A stretch of DNA of 64,000 nucleotides from Polyangium sp. 6x1 (lineage in GTDB: Bacteria; Myxococcota_A; Polyangia; Polyangiales; Polyangiaceae). Both the position numbers and the translations under genes were made by a program. This document shows positions 50,699-60,403 of this stretch, in pieces. The stretch covers positions 35,785 through 99,784 of the forward strand of contig NZ_JARZHH010000043.1 of assembly GCF_029946515.1 (NCBI RefSeq), in the 5' to 3' direction. Numbering within the stretch: the stretch's first letter is position 1; every line of letters starts with the position of its first letter. The notes beneath the pieces were generated by a model that searched no databases, had not been told where the DNA came from, and saw nothing but the letters and a program-made list of their open reading frames with translations.

Positions 50699-52306
50699 TC
50701 AGGGCGAGGGTTCCAGTTCCAGTTCGAGCTCGGACGGGACAGGCTGCGGCGGCAGCGGGACCGAGACACGCACGCCGTCGTGCACCGGGACGACGACCGG
50801 CAAAGACGCACGCAGGGAAGGCGCGTCGCGATCCGCGACGGTGCGCGCAGCGACGACGCGTTGCGGCGACAAGGAGTCGTTGAAGAGACAAACCTCGAGG
50901 GACTCGGGCGCTGGCTTGATGTCGCACGCGACGACCGGGCGCGCAGCGCGCGTGATCCGCGCGAGGATCCGCTCCTCGTCGGGAGTCGACGGGCCGAGCG
51001 AGGCAAGCACCTCGAGGGCGCGCGGATCGCGGTGGTACGCGAGCATCTTCGCGGCATGGATGCGCACGACGCGCTGGCGCGCATGCGAGAGCTCGAAGAA
51101 CGCATCCGGCGGCGCAGGCTCGCGGCCCGCTTCGAGGAGGCCGAGGCGCGGCGGATCGATGCGCATCTCGGTGCCCGGCGCCTTGAGGTGCCACTTGATC
51201 GCACGGCCCGGATAGAGAGGCTTTCCCCAGTAGAGCCCGCGATCGGTCGCGCCGACGCGGCGGTTCTGATCGTCGCGGCGAGCAAACGTGACGAGGACGC
51301 TGACGTCGCGCAGCGGCTTCGATCCATTGTTCACGACCGAAAGATCGAAGTCGTACCCACGTCGCTCCGAAGGAACCACACGGCCGGATCCATCCTCGGG
51401 CCGCGACGCGAGGAGGACGTCGAGCACCGGGAGCCCCTCGTTCCATAAGGGCGAGGCAGCGCGCGCGCACACGCAACGAGGGAGGCGCTCTTCGCCGGGA
51501 GATACATCCACAGCGGAAGGCGCGGGAAACGCAGAGCCGAGGCCCGCGACGAGGAGAGGCACGTTCGGCGCGACGAGCGCGGGATCAGGTGGTTTGCCGT
51601 AACGCTGGAAGAACGAGATGCCGATCACGGAGAGCGCGGCCACGAGCGCGACGAGGAGCGGCGCGCGCGCCCAAGCAGGGAGCGAGGCCTCGGGGACGGG
51701 CGGCGCAGGCGGCGGAGCGAAAGGCGCGGTCGCGGCGGGGATGAGGCCGAGGCGCTGGCAAAGCGCGACCTCGAACGTCTCCGCGAGCCGATCGGAGCCG
51801 GGACCGCCCCAGGTGGCGAACCGAAGGATCTCGCGCAGGAGCAGCCACGAGCCGACCGCGACGACGAGCCCAACCGCGAACCGACCGAGGAGGCCCGTCA
51901 CGAGCGAAGCAGGCGAAGCGAGCGCGGCGAGCAAGCCGAGCGGCCCAGGCAGGATCGCGACGGCGATCGCCGCGCGCCTCCGCGCCTCGTACGCGCGAGC
52001 GAGGGACTCGCGTGGATCGTACGTGAAGCGCGCGAGCGTGAAGCGCGTGTAGGGCGCCGCGATAGAGGGATCAAGCGCGAGACAGAGCGCGCGGCCACGC
52101 CGGACGAGGCCACGCACGGCCGTGTACGGCACGCGCATGTCGACGGACTCCGCGACGCTGCCCGGCACGAAGCCGCTGCGAAAGCCGGCCGCGCGCACGA
52201 GCTCGATCTCGAGGACGTCGGGCAGGAGCGTGAGGCGGACGGCGCCCACCGCGTTCGCACCCTCGGCCGCGAGGGCGAGAGCGGAGGCAGTGAACGTGCC
52301 CGCCAC
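50699..52306 (-). CDS. Three-TM membrane protein of unknown function
   Basis: The start is GTG 52306, 3 bp after the uvrA stop. The protein is 535 aa. Residues about 20-110 form a PH-like beta domain (VRLTLLPDVLEIELVRAAGF, VPYTAVRGLVRRGRALCLALD). A TM pair (about 120-160) and a third TM (about 215-235, LLVALVAALSVIGISFF) follow. The outer domain contains DFDLSVVNNGSKPLRDVSVLVTF, an Ig-like beta segment, and ends in a Leu/Glu repeat. Function unknown. It is co-directional with uvrA and probably on the same transcript, although no functional link is evident. It ends next to the four-hairpin element. Confidence 0.75.
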   Translation of the reverse strand: MAGTFTASALALAAEGANAVGAVRLTLLPDVLEIELVRAAGFRSGFVPGSVAESVDMRVPYTAVRGLVRRGRALCLALDPSIAAPYTRFTLARFTYDPRESLARAYEARRRAAIAVAILPGPLGLLAALASPASLVTGLLGRFAVGLVVAVGSWLLLREILRFATWGGPGSDRLAETFEVALCQRLGLIPAATAPFAPPPAPPVPEASLPAWARAPLLVALVAALSVIGISFFQRYGKPPDPALVAPNVPLLVAGLGSAFPAPSAVDVSPGEERLPRCVCARAASPLWNEGLPVLDVLLASRPEDGSGRVVPSERRGYDFDLSVVNNGSKPLRDVSVLVTFARRDDQNRRVGATDRGLYWGKPLYPGRAIKWHLKAPGTEMRIDPPRLGLLEAGREPAPPDAFFELSHARQRVVRIHAAKMLAYHRDPRALEVLASLGPSTPDEERILARITRAARPVVACDIKPAPESLEVCLFNDSLSPQRVVAARTVADRDAPSLRASLPVVVPVHDGVRVSVPLPPQPVPSELELELEPSP

Positions 52307-52309
52307 GCG

Positions 52310-55300
52310 TCAAACCTCCGCCGCGAGGGCCATGTCCGGCGCGGGCCGCTCGAAGAGCGCGCGCAGGACTCGTCCCGTCGCGGTCGCGCGTCGCGCCACG
52401 GCCTCGGGAGATCCTTCGGCCACGACACGACCGCCGCCCTTGCCGCCCTCCGGTCCGAGCTCGATCACGTGATCGGCGGCCGCGATCACGGCCGGGTGGT
52501 GCTCGATGATCAGGAGCGAGTGGCCTCGCTGCACGAGGCGATCGAGGACGTTCACGAGGCGCGCCACGTCGGAGAGATGAAGCCCCGTGGTCGGCTCGTC
52601 GAGCACGTAGAGCGTGGGCTTGGCGCGCGAGCCGCTGCAGAGCTCGTCCGCGAGCTTGAGGCGCTGCGCCTCACCGCCCGAGAGCGTGTGCGAGCCCTGG
52701 CCGAGCCGGAGGTACCCCACGCCGAGATCACACATCGTGGCGAGCGGCTCGCGGATCTTCGGGTGCGCCGCGAAGAGCTCGGCCGCCTCCTCGGCCGTAC
52801 GGAGCAGGACATCGCCGATCGACATGCCGAGGTAACGTACGTCGAGCGTGGCCGGCTCGAAACGTGTTCCGCCGCAAGCCTCGCAGGTCGTCACGACGTC
52901 GGGCAAGAAAGACATCTCGTGCGAGATGACCCCCTGCCCTTCGCACGTTTCGCAGCGGCCGCCCTTCGCCGTGTTGAACGAGAACCGCGCGGGGTCGTAG
53001 CCGCGCATCTTCGCGTCGGGCGTCGCGGCGAAGAGCTTGCGGACGTCGTCCCAGACGCCGAGGAAGGTGGCCGGGATCGAGCGCGGCGTGCGGCCGATGG
53101 GCGATTGGTCCACGGCGACGGCGCGCGCGAGCGAGGGCGGCAGGTGGAGCGCGTCGTGCGGACCAGGATCGGGCCCCGCGAGCCCGAGGGCGCGACGCAC
53201 GGCCGGGTAGAGCACGTGACGGACGAGCGTGCTCTTGCCGGAGCCGGAGACGCCGGCGACGACGGTCATGCGACCGATCGGAACACGCAGCGTGTCCACG
53301 CGGAGGTTGTGGGCGCGCGCGCCCTCGATCTCCAGAAACTCGGTGGCAGGGCCGAGCCGCGTGCGCGCCGAGGCGAGCGCGCGTTCGCCGGAGAGGGCCT
53401 TCGCGGTGGGCGAGTTCGCCGTGCGTAGCACCTCGGAAGGCGTTCCTTGCGCCACGATGCGACCGCCGCCGCGACCGCCGGTGGGGCCGAGATCGATGAG
53501 GTAGTCGGCCGCGCGGATGGTGTCCGCGTCGTGCTCGACCATGAGCACGGTGCTGCCCATGCCGGCGAGCTTGCGCAGGTTGTCGAGCAGCCGATGCGTG
53601 TCGCGCGGGTGCAGACCGATCGTCGGCTCGTCGAGCACGTAGAGCGCGCCCGTGAGGCCGCTGCCGAGCTGCGCGGCGAGGCGGAGTCGCTGCATCTCGC
53701 CGCCGGAGAGCGTGGCGGCGCGGCGATCGAGCGCGAGGTAGCCGAGGCCGACCTCTTCGACGAACGCGAGCCGCCGCGCGAGCTCGCGGTGCGGCGCCTC
53801 CGCGACGATCGCTCGCTCTCCGTCGAAGTGGAGCGTCTTCGCCCAGCGAACGGCCTCGGACACCGAGCGCGCAGTCGCCTCGTGGTACCGGTCCCCCGCG
53901 AGGCGCACCGAGCGCGGCACGGGCGCGAGGCGCGAGCCGCCGCATGCCGTGCACGGCTCGTTCGAGGCATCCGCGAGATCGGCGCCCTCGCTGCCGCCGA
54001 GCACGCCCGTCCCCTCGCACGCGTCGCAGCGGCCTTGCTTGGTGTTGAACGAGAACCAGCGCGGATCCAGCTCGGGGACGCCCGCGCCGCAGCGAGGGCA
54101 GGTGCGCGTGGTGGAGAGCAGCTCCTCCTGGCCACGCGAATTGACGAGCTTGAGCGAGCCCTTGCCGAACGCGAGCGCGCGGTCGAACGTGGCGCGATCG
54201 AGACCGTCGAGCTTGCCCTCGTGGATCACGAGATCGATCGAGTGCTCGCGCCGTTTGTCGAGGCGCGGCGGATCGTCGGTGCTCGCCCGCGCGCCGTCGA
54301 CGATCGCGTCCGTGATGCCCGCGCGCGCCGCCGCCGTGAAGACGTCGAGGTACGTGCCCTTGCGCGCGACGACCGCGGGCGCGAGCAACGTGCGCGATCC
54401 CCGCGTCGCGAGCAGCGCGCGATACACCTCGTCGGGCGCGCGCGCGGTGATGGGGACGTCGCACGTCGGGCAGTGCGGCTCGCCCACCTTCGCAAAGAGG
54501 AGCCGCAGGTAATGGGCGATCTCGGTGACGGTCGCGACCGTCGAGTTCGACCCCGATCGTGTCGTGCGCTGTTCGAGCGCGATCGCGGGCGGCACGCCCG
54601 TGACGCGATCGACGTCGGGGCGCGGCATCGAGGGGAGGAACTGGCGCGCGTACGGCGTCAGCGTCTCCAGGAAGCGCCGCTGTCCTTCGGCGAAGACGAC
54701 GTCGAACGCGAGCGTGCTCTTGCCCGATCCGCTCGGCCCCGTGACGACGACGATCTGGCCGTGCGGGATCGACGTGCAGACCTCCGCGAGGTTGTGCTCG
54801 CGCGCGTGGACGATCTCGATCGCCGACGGCGCGGGCGGGTAAGCCGAGCGCTCGCGGCGTGACGCGTCTCCGTTCGCCTTGTCCTTTCGCCGCGAGCGCG
54901 AGGACGACGGCGGCGACGTGGGCTTCGCGAGGTGTGCTGCGAGCGCGTGCCCCGTGCGCGTGCTCGTGCGCGCGACCTCCTCGGGTGTCCCCTCGGCGAC
55001 GATCTGCCCGCCGTCGCTGCCCGCGCCCGGGCCGAGATCCACGACCCAGTCGGAGGCCGCGATCACGTCGAGATCGTGATCGACGACGATGACGCTCCCG
55101 CCGCCGCGCACGAGATCCCGCATCGCCTGGTTGAGCAGCAGCACCTCCTCCGCGTGCAGGCCCGCGCTCGGCTCGTCGAGCAGGAAGAGCGCGCCCGCCG
55201 TCCGTTCGCCAAGGGCGCGCGCGAGCTTGAGCCGCTGCGCTTCGCCGCCGGACAGCGTCGAGAGCGGCTGCCCCAGCGCGAGGTAGCCGAGGCCGAGGCG

Positions 55301-57700
55301 CGCGAGCGGCCCGATCGCACGCACGATCGCAGGCTCGCGCGCGAAGACCTCGAGCGCCTCGTCGATCGACAGCGCGAGCACGTCGGCCACGGAGCGGCCG
55401 TCCACCTTGACCTCGAGCACCTCGTCACGGAAGCGCTTGCCTTGACAAACCGGGCAGGTGAGCGAGACGTCGGCGAGGAACTGCATCTCGATCGTCTCGG
55501 CGCCCTCCCCCGCGCACGACTCGCACCGCCCGAGCGCGACGTTGAACGAGAAATGGCCCGCCGTGAGCTTTCGCGCGGCCGCCTCGGGCTCCGCGGCGAA
55601 CTTCTGGCGGATGCGGTTCCACGCGCCCGTGTACGTCGCGGGGTTGCCACGCGACGTGCGCCCGAGCGGGGCTTGATCGACGAGCGTGACGACCTTGATC
55701 GCGCTCGTGCCCTCGATCTTTTTGTGCGCGCCCGCGGGCTCGATGTCCTTGTAGCCGCGGGCCCGCGCGAGGGCGCGGTAGAGCACGTCCTCCACGAGCG
55801 TGCTCTTGCCGGAGCCGCTCGCGCCCGTCACGCACACGATCTGCCCGAGCGGCAAACGCGTGCTCACGTCCTTCAGGTTGTTCGCGCGCGCCCCCACGAT
55901 GGAGATCGATCCACGCGGCGCAGGTCGCTCGTCCGAAGACGCGACGCTCGCCGCGCCTCGCGCGAGGGCGCGCCCCGTCGGCAGATCGGCGCGCCGCGCG
56001 AGCTCCGCCGGCGCGCCGTCGAACACCACGCGCCCGCCTTGCCTGCCCGCGCCGGGACCGAGCTCGACCACGCGATCCGAGGCCCGGATGACGAGCGGCT
56101 CGTGCTCGATCACGACCACGACGTTGCCGCGCGCCGCGAGCTCGCGCATCGCCTCGATGAGCGGCGGCACGTCGCTCGGATGCAGCCCCACGGTCGGCTC
56201 GTCGAGCACGAAGAGCGCGCCCGTGAGCGACGTCCCAAGCGCGCCCGTCAGCGTCACGCGTTGCGCCTCGCCGCCCGAGAGCGTGCGCGCTTGCCGATCG
56301 AGCGTCAGGTACCCGAGCCCCACGCGCTCCAGGTACGCGAGCCGCTGCGCCAGCTCTTTCCGCGCGATCTCGCCCTGCCCTGTCGTCGCCTTCAGCCGCT
56401 CCAAGAGAGCGCGCGCCTCGCGCAGCTCGAGCCCGTGCCAGCTCGCGAGATCGAGCCCGCCCACGCGGTAGAGCAAGGACTCGGGCGAAAGGCGCTTGCC
56501 GTCGCAGGTCGCGCACGGATCGTAGGAGCGGTACCGCGCGAGCAACACGCGGATGTGCATCTTGTACGTGCGCGTCTCGAGCCACTTGAACCACGCGCGC
56601 ACGCCGGGGTACTTGCCGCCGTGGAAGCTGCCCTCGCCGTCGAGCACCTGCGCGCGCTGCGCCTCGGTGAGCTCCTTCCACGGCGCGTCGAGCGGGATGC
56701 CCTTCTTCTCGCAGAACTTCTTGAGTACCTTCCGCTCCCACGACGTGCTCGACCCCGTCCACGGCCGGATCGCGCCGCCTTCGAGCGTCTTCTCCTCGTC
56801 GGGGATCACCTTGCCCCAGTCGACCCCGATCGTCCGGCCAAAGCCCCGGCACCCCGGGCACGCGCCGATCGGCGACTGGTACGAGAACAGGCCCGGCCGC
56901 GCGGCTTCGAAGCTCCGCGCGCACGACGGACAGGCGAGCCCCCGCGGCACGAGCACGCGCCGGCCGGCCCCGTTCGCGCCCGACGCGCCCACGTACAAGG
57001 CCACGCTTCCCTCGGCGCGTTGCCACGCCTCCTCGATGGCCGAGCCGAGGCGCCGTGCGTCACGCGCGCCGATCTTCACGCGGTCGACGATCACTTCGAT
57101 CCCGCCGCCCGCGCCGAGCGCGTCGCTCGGGCCGACCTCGTCGATGTCGCGCACCTCGCCGCGCACGAGCAGACGCCGATAGCCCGCTTCGAGCAGCGTC
57201 TCGCGCACGTCGAGCAGCTCCTCCGTGCCGGCCACGGGCACGCGGTACGTGACGAGCGCGGCCTGGCCCTCGTGGCTCTCGACGGCCTTCGACGCGGCCG
57301 TCACGGCGTCCACGCGCGTCGCCGGGACCTGACACGTCGGGCACACGGGCGTCGCCTCGCGGGCGAACACGGCCGAAAGATACGGCTCGAGGTCGGCCAT
57401 CGTGGCCACCGTCGAGCGCGAGCTCTTCACGGGGGCGCGGCGATCGACGGCCACGCCCGCGGCGACCGGATCGAGCTCGTCGATGGGTGGCCGTTCGAGC
57501 CGCTCCAGGAACTGCCGCGCGTACGGGCTGAAGCTCTCGACGAAGCGACGTTGCCCTTCCGAGTAGAGCGTATCGAGCGCGAGCGATGATTTTCCGGCGC
57601 CGGAGACGCCCGTGAAGCAAACGAGCTGCCCGGGCACGAGCTCGAGGTCGATCCCCTGGAGATTGTGGGTGCGCGCGCCGCGGATGCGGATGGGTTGCAT
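52310..57700 (-). CDS. uvrA: Tandem-duplicated UvrA (excinuclease ABC subunit A), 1796 aa
   Basis: UvrA is normally about 940 aa with two ABC ATPases. This protein has two complete UvrA-like halves (about 1-920 and 955-1796) joined by a Ser/Arg/Lys linker, in one unbroken frame. Walker A motifs lie near residues 35 (GVSGAGKSS), 628 (GASGSGKST), 990 (GPSGSGKST) and 1485 (GVSGSGKST). ABC signatures LSGGEAQR or LSGGEMQR lie near 476, 818, 1333 and 1673, each followed by a DEP Walker B. Zn-binding CxxC pairs occur in both halves (CATCDGKR, CESCAGEG, CDACEG, CETCEGQG). It is probably a covalent equivalent of the UvrA dimer in nucleotide excision repair or drug-adduct recognition. A separate normal uvrA may exist elsewhere in the genome. 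Confidence 0.93.
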   Translation of the reverse strand: MQPIRIRGARTHNLQGIDLELVPGQLVCFTGVSGAGKSSLALDTLYSEGQRRFVESFSPYARQFLERLERPPIDELDPVAAGVAVDRRAPVKSSRSTVATMADLEPYLSAVFAREATPVCPTCQVPATRVDAVTAASKAVESHEGQAALVTYRVPVAGTEELLDVRETLLEAGYRRLLVRGEVRDIDEVGPSDALGAGGGIEVIVDRVKIGARDARRLGSAIEEAWQRAEGSVALYVGASGANGAGRRVLVPRGLACPSCARSFEAARPGLFSYQSPIGACPGCRGFGRTIGVDWGKVIPDEEKTLEGGAIRPWTGSSTSWERKVLKKFCEKKGIPLDAPWKELTEAQRAQVLDGEGSFHGGKYPGVRAWFKWLETRTYKMHIRVLLARYRSYDPCATCDGKRLSPESLLYRVGGLDLASWHGLELREARALLERLKATTGQGEIARKELAQRLAYLERVGLGYLTLDRQARTLSGGEAQRVTLTGALGTSLTGALFVLDEPTVGLHPSDVPPLIEAMRELAARGNVVVVIEHEPLVIRASDRVVELGPGAGRQGGRVVFDGAPAELARRADLPTGRALARGAASVASSDERPAPRGSISIVGARANNLKDVSTRLPLGQIVCVTGASGSGKSTLVEDVLYRALARARGYKDIEPAGAHKKIEGTSAIKVVTLVDQAPLGRTSRGNPATYTGAWNRIRQKFAAEPEAAARKLTAGHFSFNVALGRCESCAGEGAETIEMQFLADVSLTCPVCQGKRFRDEVLEVKVDGRSVADVLALSIDEALEVFAREPAIVRAIGPLARLGLGYLALGQPLSTLSGGEAQRLKLARALGERTAGALFLLDEPSAGLHAEEVLLLNQAMRDLVRGGGSVIVVDHDLDVIAASDWVVDLGPGAGSDGGQIVAEGTPEEVARTSTRTGHALAAHLAKPTSPPSSSRSRRKDKANGDASRRERSAYPPAPSAIEIVHAREHNLAEVCTSIPHGQIVVVTGPSGSGKSTLAFDVVFAEGQRRFLETLTPYARQFLPSMPRPDVDRVTGVPPAIALEQRTTRSGSNSTVATVTEIAHYLRLLFAKVGEPHCPTCDVPITARAPDEVYRALLATRGSRTLLAPAVVARKGTYLDVFTAAARAGITDAIVDGARASTDDPPRLDKRREHSIDLVIHEGKLDGLDRATFDRALAFGKGSLKLVNSRGQEELLSTTRTCPRCGAGVPELDPRWFSFNTKQGRCDACEGTGVLGGSEGADLADASNEPCTACGGSRLAPVPRSVRLAGDRYHEATARSVSEAVRWAKTLHFDGERAIVAEAPHRELARRLAFVEEVGLGYLALDRRAATLSGGEMQRLRLAAQLGSGLTGALYVLDEPTIGLHPRDTHRLLDNLRKLAGMGSTVLMVEHDADTIRAADYLIDLGPTGGRGGGRIVAQGTPSEVLRTANSPTAKALSGERALASARTRLGPATEFLEIEGARAHNLRVDTLRVPIGRMTVVAGVSGSGKSTLVRHVLYPAVRRALGLAGPDPGPHDALHLPPSLARAVAVDQSPIGRTPRSIPATFLGVWDDVRKLFAATPDAKMRGYDPARFSFNTAKGGRCETCEGQGVISHEMSFLPDVVTTCEACGGTRFEPATLDVRYLGMSIGDVLLRTAEEAAELFAAHPKIREPLATMCDLGVGYLRLGQGSHTLSGGEAQRLKLADELCSGSRAKPTLYVLDEPTTGLHLSDVARLVNVLDRLVQRGHSLLIIEHHPAVIAAADHVIELGPEGGKGGGRVVAEGSPEAVARRATATGRVLRALFERPAPDMALAAEV

Positions 57701-57913
57701 GGCTTCGCTCTCTGCGGTGAGGGGTGATGCGGAGAAGACGCGGACCGAGGCGCCGGCGTACTAGCACGGCGCGCGGGTTTGTCGCGGAACGGACGCTCGT
57801 CGCCCTATGGACGCAGGACGCACGGCGCGCTAGCCCTACGCGAGCGCCTGCCTGGAGAGCGGCTCTTCGGGTAGCGTTTGGCCGTAGCGACAGCGATCAA
57901 AGGTGTCAACCAC

Positions 57914-58390
57914 GTGAGCGGGAAAGAAGCGAGCGACGAGAAGCTCATCGTGCGAAACCGGAGGGCCGGCTTCGAGTACGAGCTCGGCGAGCGCTTCGAA
58001 GCCGGCATCGTGCTCATCGGCAGCGAGGTCAAGATGCTTCGCGACGGGAAGGCCGACCTCTCCGACGCGTGGTGCACGATCACGAACGGCGAGGCGTTCC
58101 TGCACGGCATGCTGATCCCCGAGATGCCGGGCGCCGCGTTCGGTCACGTCGCGAAGCGGACGCGCAAGCTCCTGCTGCATGGCCCGGAGATCGATCAGAT
58201 CCGCAAGGCCGTGGAACGCGAGGGCATGACGGTCGCGGCCACGCGGCTCTATTTCAAGAAGGGACGCGCGAAGGTCGAGCTCGCCCTGGCGAAGGGCAAA
58301 AAGCAGGCGGACAAACGCGAGACGGTCAAGCAACGCGAGGCCGAGCGGGAAGCCCGCGCCGCGATCGGCCGGGGCCGCCGAGGGGAGTGA
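57914..58390 (+). CDS. smpB: SsrA-binding protein SmpB (trans-translation)
   Basis: I chose GTG 57914 (about 158 aa), preceded by AAAGGTG, rather than the upstream TTG 57878, because family members begin a few residues before the conserved N-R-R-A. Signature blocks are VRNRRAGFEYELGERFEAGIVL, GSEVKMLRDGKADLSDAW, ITNGEAFLHGMLI, HVAKRTRKLLLH and LYFKKGRAKVELALAKGKKQADKRE, plus a basic C-terminal tail. It carries tmRNA to stalled ribosomes. No tmRNA gene is visible in this window. It is divergent from uvrA across about 210 bp and followed by a small gene 2 bp after its stop. Confidence 0.95.
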   Translation: MSGKEASDEKLIVRNRRAGFEYELGERFEAGIVLIGSEVKMLRDGKADLSDAWCTITNGEAFLHGMLIPEMPGAAFGHVAKRTRKLLLHGPEIDQIRKAVEREGMTVAATRLYFKKGRAKVELALAKGKKQADKRETVKQREAEREARAAIGRGRRGE

Positions 58391-58392
58391 AC

Positions 58393-58680
58393 ATGCCGCA
58401 CATGAAGCTCCTGAGAGGTGGCACGGCCGATCTCGTGGCCCTCGACGGCGATCGGGTGAGCCTTCGATCGACCGAGGCCTTCGCGCCGGGAGCGCCGCTC
58501 GCCGGCAACCTCGAGACGAGCTCGCTCGTGCGCGTGAAGGTGCATCGCTGCCGGCGGCAGGACGATGGCTTCCTCGTCGAAGGCCGCCTCGTCGACGCGA
58601 CGCGACGCCTTCGCGAAGAGCTCTCCGCGCTGCTCGCTTCGCCGGCCGGCAGCGGCTCCGGCGACGCGGCCTCGTCGTAA
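58393..58680 (+). CDS. Small PilZ-like or beta-barrel protein downstream of smpB
   Basis: ATG 58393 lies 2 bp after the smpB stop, with GAGGGGAG just upstream. The 95-aa product predicts a run of short beta strands (ADLVALDGDRVSLRSTEAFAPGAPLAGNLE, VRVKVHRCRRQDDGFLVEGRLVDA) and a C-terminal helix. The pattern (S/A-F-x-PG-x-P, then VKVH.C...) resembles minimal PilZ domains, but the RxxxR and D/NxSxxG c-di-GMP motifs are not seen. The coupling to smpB may be only transcriptional. Function uncertain. Confidence 0.65.
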   Translation: MPHMKLLRGGTADLVALDGDRVSLRSTEAFAPGAPLAGNLETSSLVRVKVHRCRRQDDGFLVEGRLVDATRRLREELSALLASPAGSGSGDAASS

Positions 58681-58879
58681 CCGTCGCCTCCGCATCCTGG
58701 ACCACATCCGTCGCCATGCGCCTCGGTGTCGGGGTTTTTCGTGACCACCCAGCGCATGTATTCCAGACACATGAACGGATGTAAAGGGCTTCCGTGATTT
58801 CGCGGCACTTCCCGCGTTTCGGGTGCCCCGGCGGGCGGTGCATTGCCGGATCCAGCGGGCCCTCTTAGGCTGGGAAGCC

Positions 58880-60403
58880 ATGAAGATCGCGTCGCGCCCC
58901 CGGGTCATCATCCGCCGCTGCCCCACCTACGACGTCGACCAGATCCGCCGGATCATTCGAGAGGGGCTCGAGGAGCTCGACCTCAGGCCGCACGGCCGCA
59001 CGCTCGTCAAGCCGAACTGCGTGGCGTCGGGGCCGTCGTTCCCGCACGCGTACACGCGGCCGGAGTTCCTGGAGGGCGTGCTGCGCGCCTTGCAGGACCG
59101 GGACGACGGCCGCGTCCGGGAGCTCGCCCTCGGCGAGCGCTGCGGCATCACGCTCCCCACGCGCATGAGCTTCGAGGGCGCGGGCTACTACCCGATGATC
59201 AAGCGCACCGGCGTGAAGCACTACCACTTCGAGGAGGAGCCGCAGGTCGAGATCCGGCTCTCCCACAAGGAGCGGCTGCGCGACTACGTCTTCACGCCCG
59301 AGCCCATCGCGAAGGCCGACTTCTTCGTCAACTGCCCCAAGTTCAAGAGCCACCCCTGGACCACCGTGACGTTCTCCATGAAGAACTACATCGGCATCCA
59401 GGACGATCGACACCGCCTCATCGACCACGACCACCGGCTCGACGAGAAGATCGCGGACCTCCAGTACATCGTTCAGCCGCAGTTCATCGCCATCGACGCG
59501 ATCGTCGCCGGCGAAGGCCGGATGCTCACGCCCATCCCGCGCAAGCTCGGGCTCGTCATCATGGGCAACTCGCAGGCCGCGTTCGACGCGCTCTGCTGCC
59601 ACATCATCGGCGTCGATCCGTACACGGTCGATCACCTCCGCCTCGCCTCCGAACGGGGCTTCGGATCGCTCGATCTCGACGCGATGGAGATCAGCGGCGA
59701 CGTGACGCTCGAAGAGGCGAAGGCGATGGCCAAGGGCTTCAAGGTCGGCCTCGTGCGCGTCGAGAAGCACTTCGAAGGCTCGCACATCACCGCGTACGCC
59801 GGCGCGCCGCCCGAACCGGAGCGGACCGACTACTGCTGGGGCGGTTGTCCGGGCGCGCTCGAGGAGGCCATCGAGATCCTGCGGCTCTACGACGAGCAGT
59901 GCGACGACAAGCTGCCGCGCATGCACATCGTCTTCGGGGCCTACGAAGGGAAGATCGACGCGGCGCCGGGCGAGCGCGTCGTGTTCATCGGCGACTGCGC
60001 GAAGTGGTCGGGCAACCTCCACGGCCGCCTCGTGAACGTCGAGAGCCTTTACAAGGACCGCGCGCAGAAGGACCCGTACCACGCCAAACACGACGACATC
60101 TTCGCGAAGGCTGTGACCGTGATGCGGAAGATGGCGACCACGGATCCGAACGAGCCGCTGCGCCTCGAAGGCTGCCCCGTCAGCGTGGCCGAGCAGGTGC
60201 TCACGCTCGTCGAGCTCGGCAAGACGAAGAACCCGTACCTCTCGCCCGCGGACGCCGTGAGCTTCAGCAAGGGCTACCTCGGCTGGCGAGGCAAGTCGCT
60301 CGTCCAGCGCCTCTCCGGCAAGCCCTACCAGATCCACGGGCCCTGCGAGCGCGGGCAAGCCGCGCCCGAGGTCTCGCCGCCTACGACGCCGGACGCAGAG
60401 TAA
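58880..60403 (+). CDS. DUF362-domain protein
   Basis: ATG 58880 follows GGGAAG weakly; the frame is open 57 bp upstream without supporting features. The protein is 507 aa. The DUF362 core (about 10-300) shows TLVKPNCVASGPSFPHAYTRPEFL, the internal KADFFVNCPKFKSHPWTTVTFSMKNYIGI and FIAIDAIVAGEGRM. A C-terminal extension has DYCWGGCPGALEEAIEIL and VVFIGDCAKWSGNL with scattered Cys but no clear ferredoxin 4Fe-4S cluster (CxxCxxCxxxC). Family members are often redox-related; the role here is unknown. Its 3' end overlaps the convergent YceI gene by 23 bp. Confidence 0.87.
   Translation: MKIASRPRVIIRRCPTYDVDQIRRIIREGLEELDLRPHGRTLVKPNCVASGPSFPHAYTRPEFLEGVLRALQDRDDGRVRELALGERCGITLPTRMSFEGAGYYPMIKRTGVKHYHFEEEPQVEIRLSHKERLRDYVFTPEPIAKADFFVNCPKFKSHPWTTVTFSMKNYIGIQDDRHRLIDHDHRLDEKIADLQYIVQPQFIAIDAIVAGEGRMLTPIPRKLGLVIMGNSQAAFDALCCHIIGVDPYTVDHLRLASERGFGSLDLDAMEISGDVTLEEAKAMAKGFKVGLVRVEKHFEGSHITAYAGAPPEPERTDYCWGGCPGALEEAIEILRLYDEQCDDKLPRMHIVFGAYEGKIDAAPGERVVFIGDCAKWSGNLHGRLVNVESLYKDRAQKDPYHAKHDDIFAKAVTVMRKMATTDPNEPLRLEGCPVSVAEQVLTLVELGKTKNPYLSPADAVSFSKGYLGWRGKSLVQRLSGKPYQIHGPCERGQAAPEVSPPTTPDAE

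Noticed and set aside
54932..57589. 885-aa plus-strand open frame opposite uvrA
   Set aside because: Antisense shadow of a gene with clear ABC and zinc motifs.
57724..58392. Long plus-strand frame joined to the small gene after smpB
   Set aside because: It overlaps smpB in another frame and is Arg-rich; only the last 288 bp (from ATG 58393) have coding features and a ribosome site.
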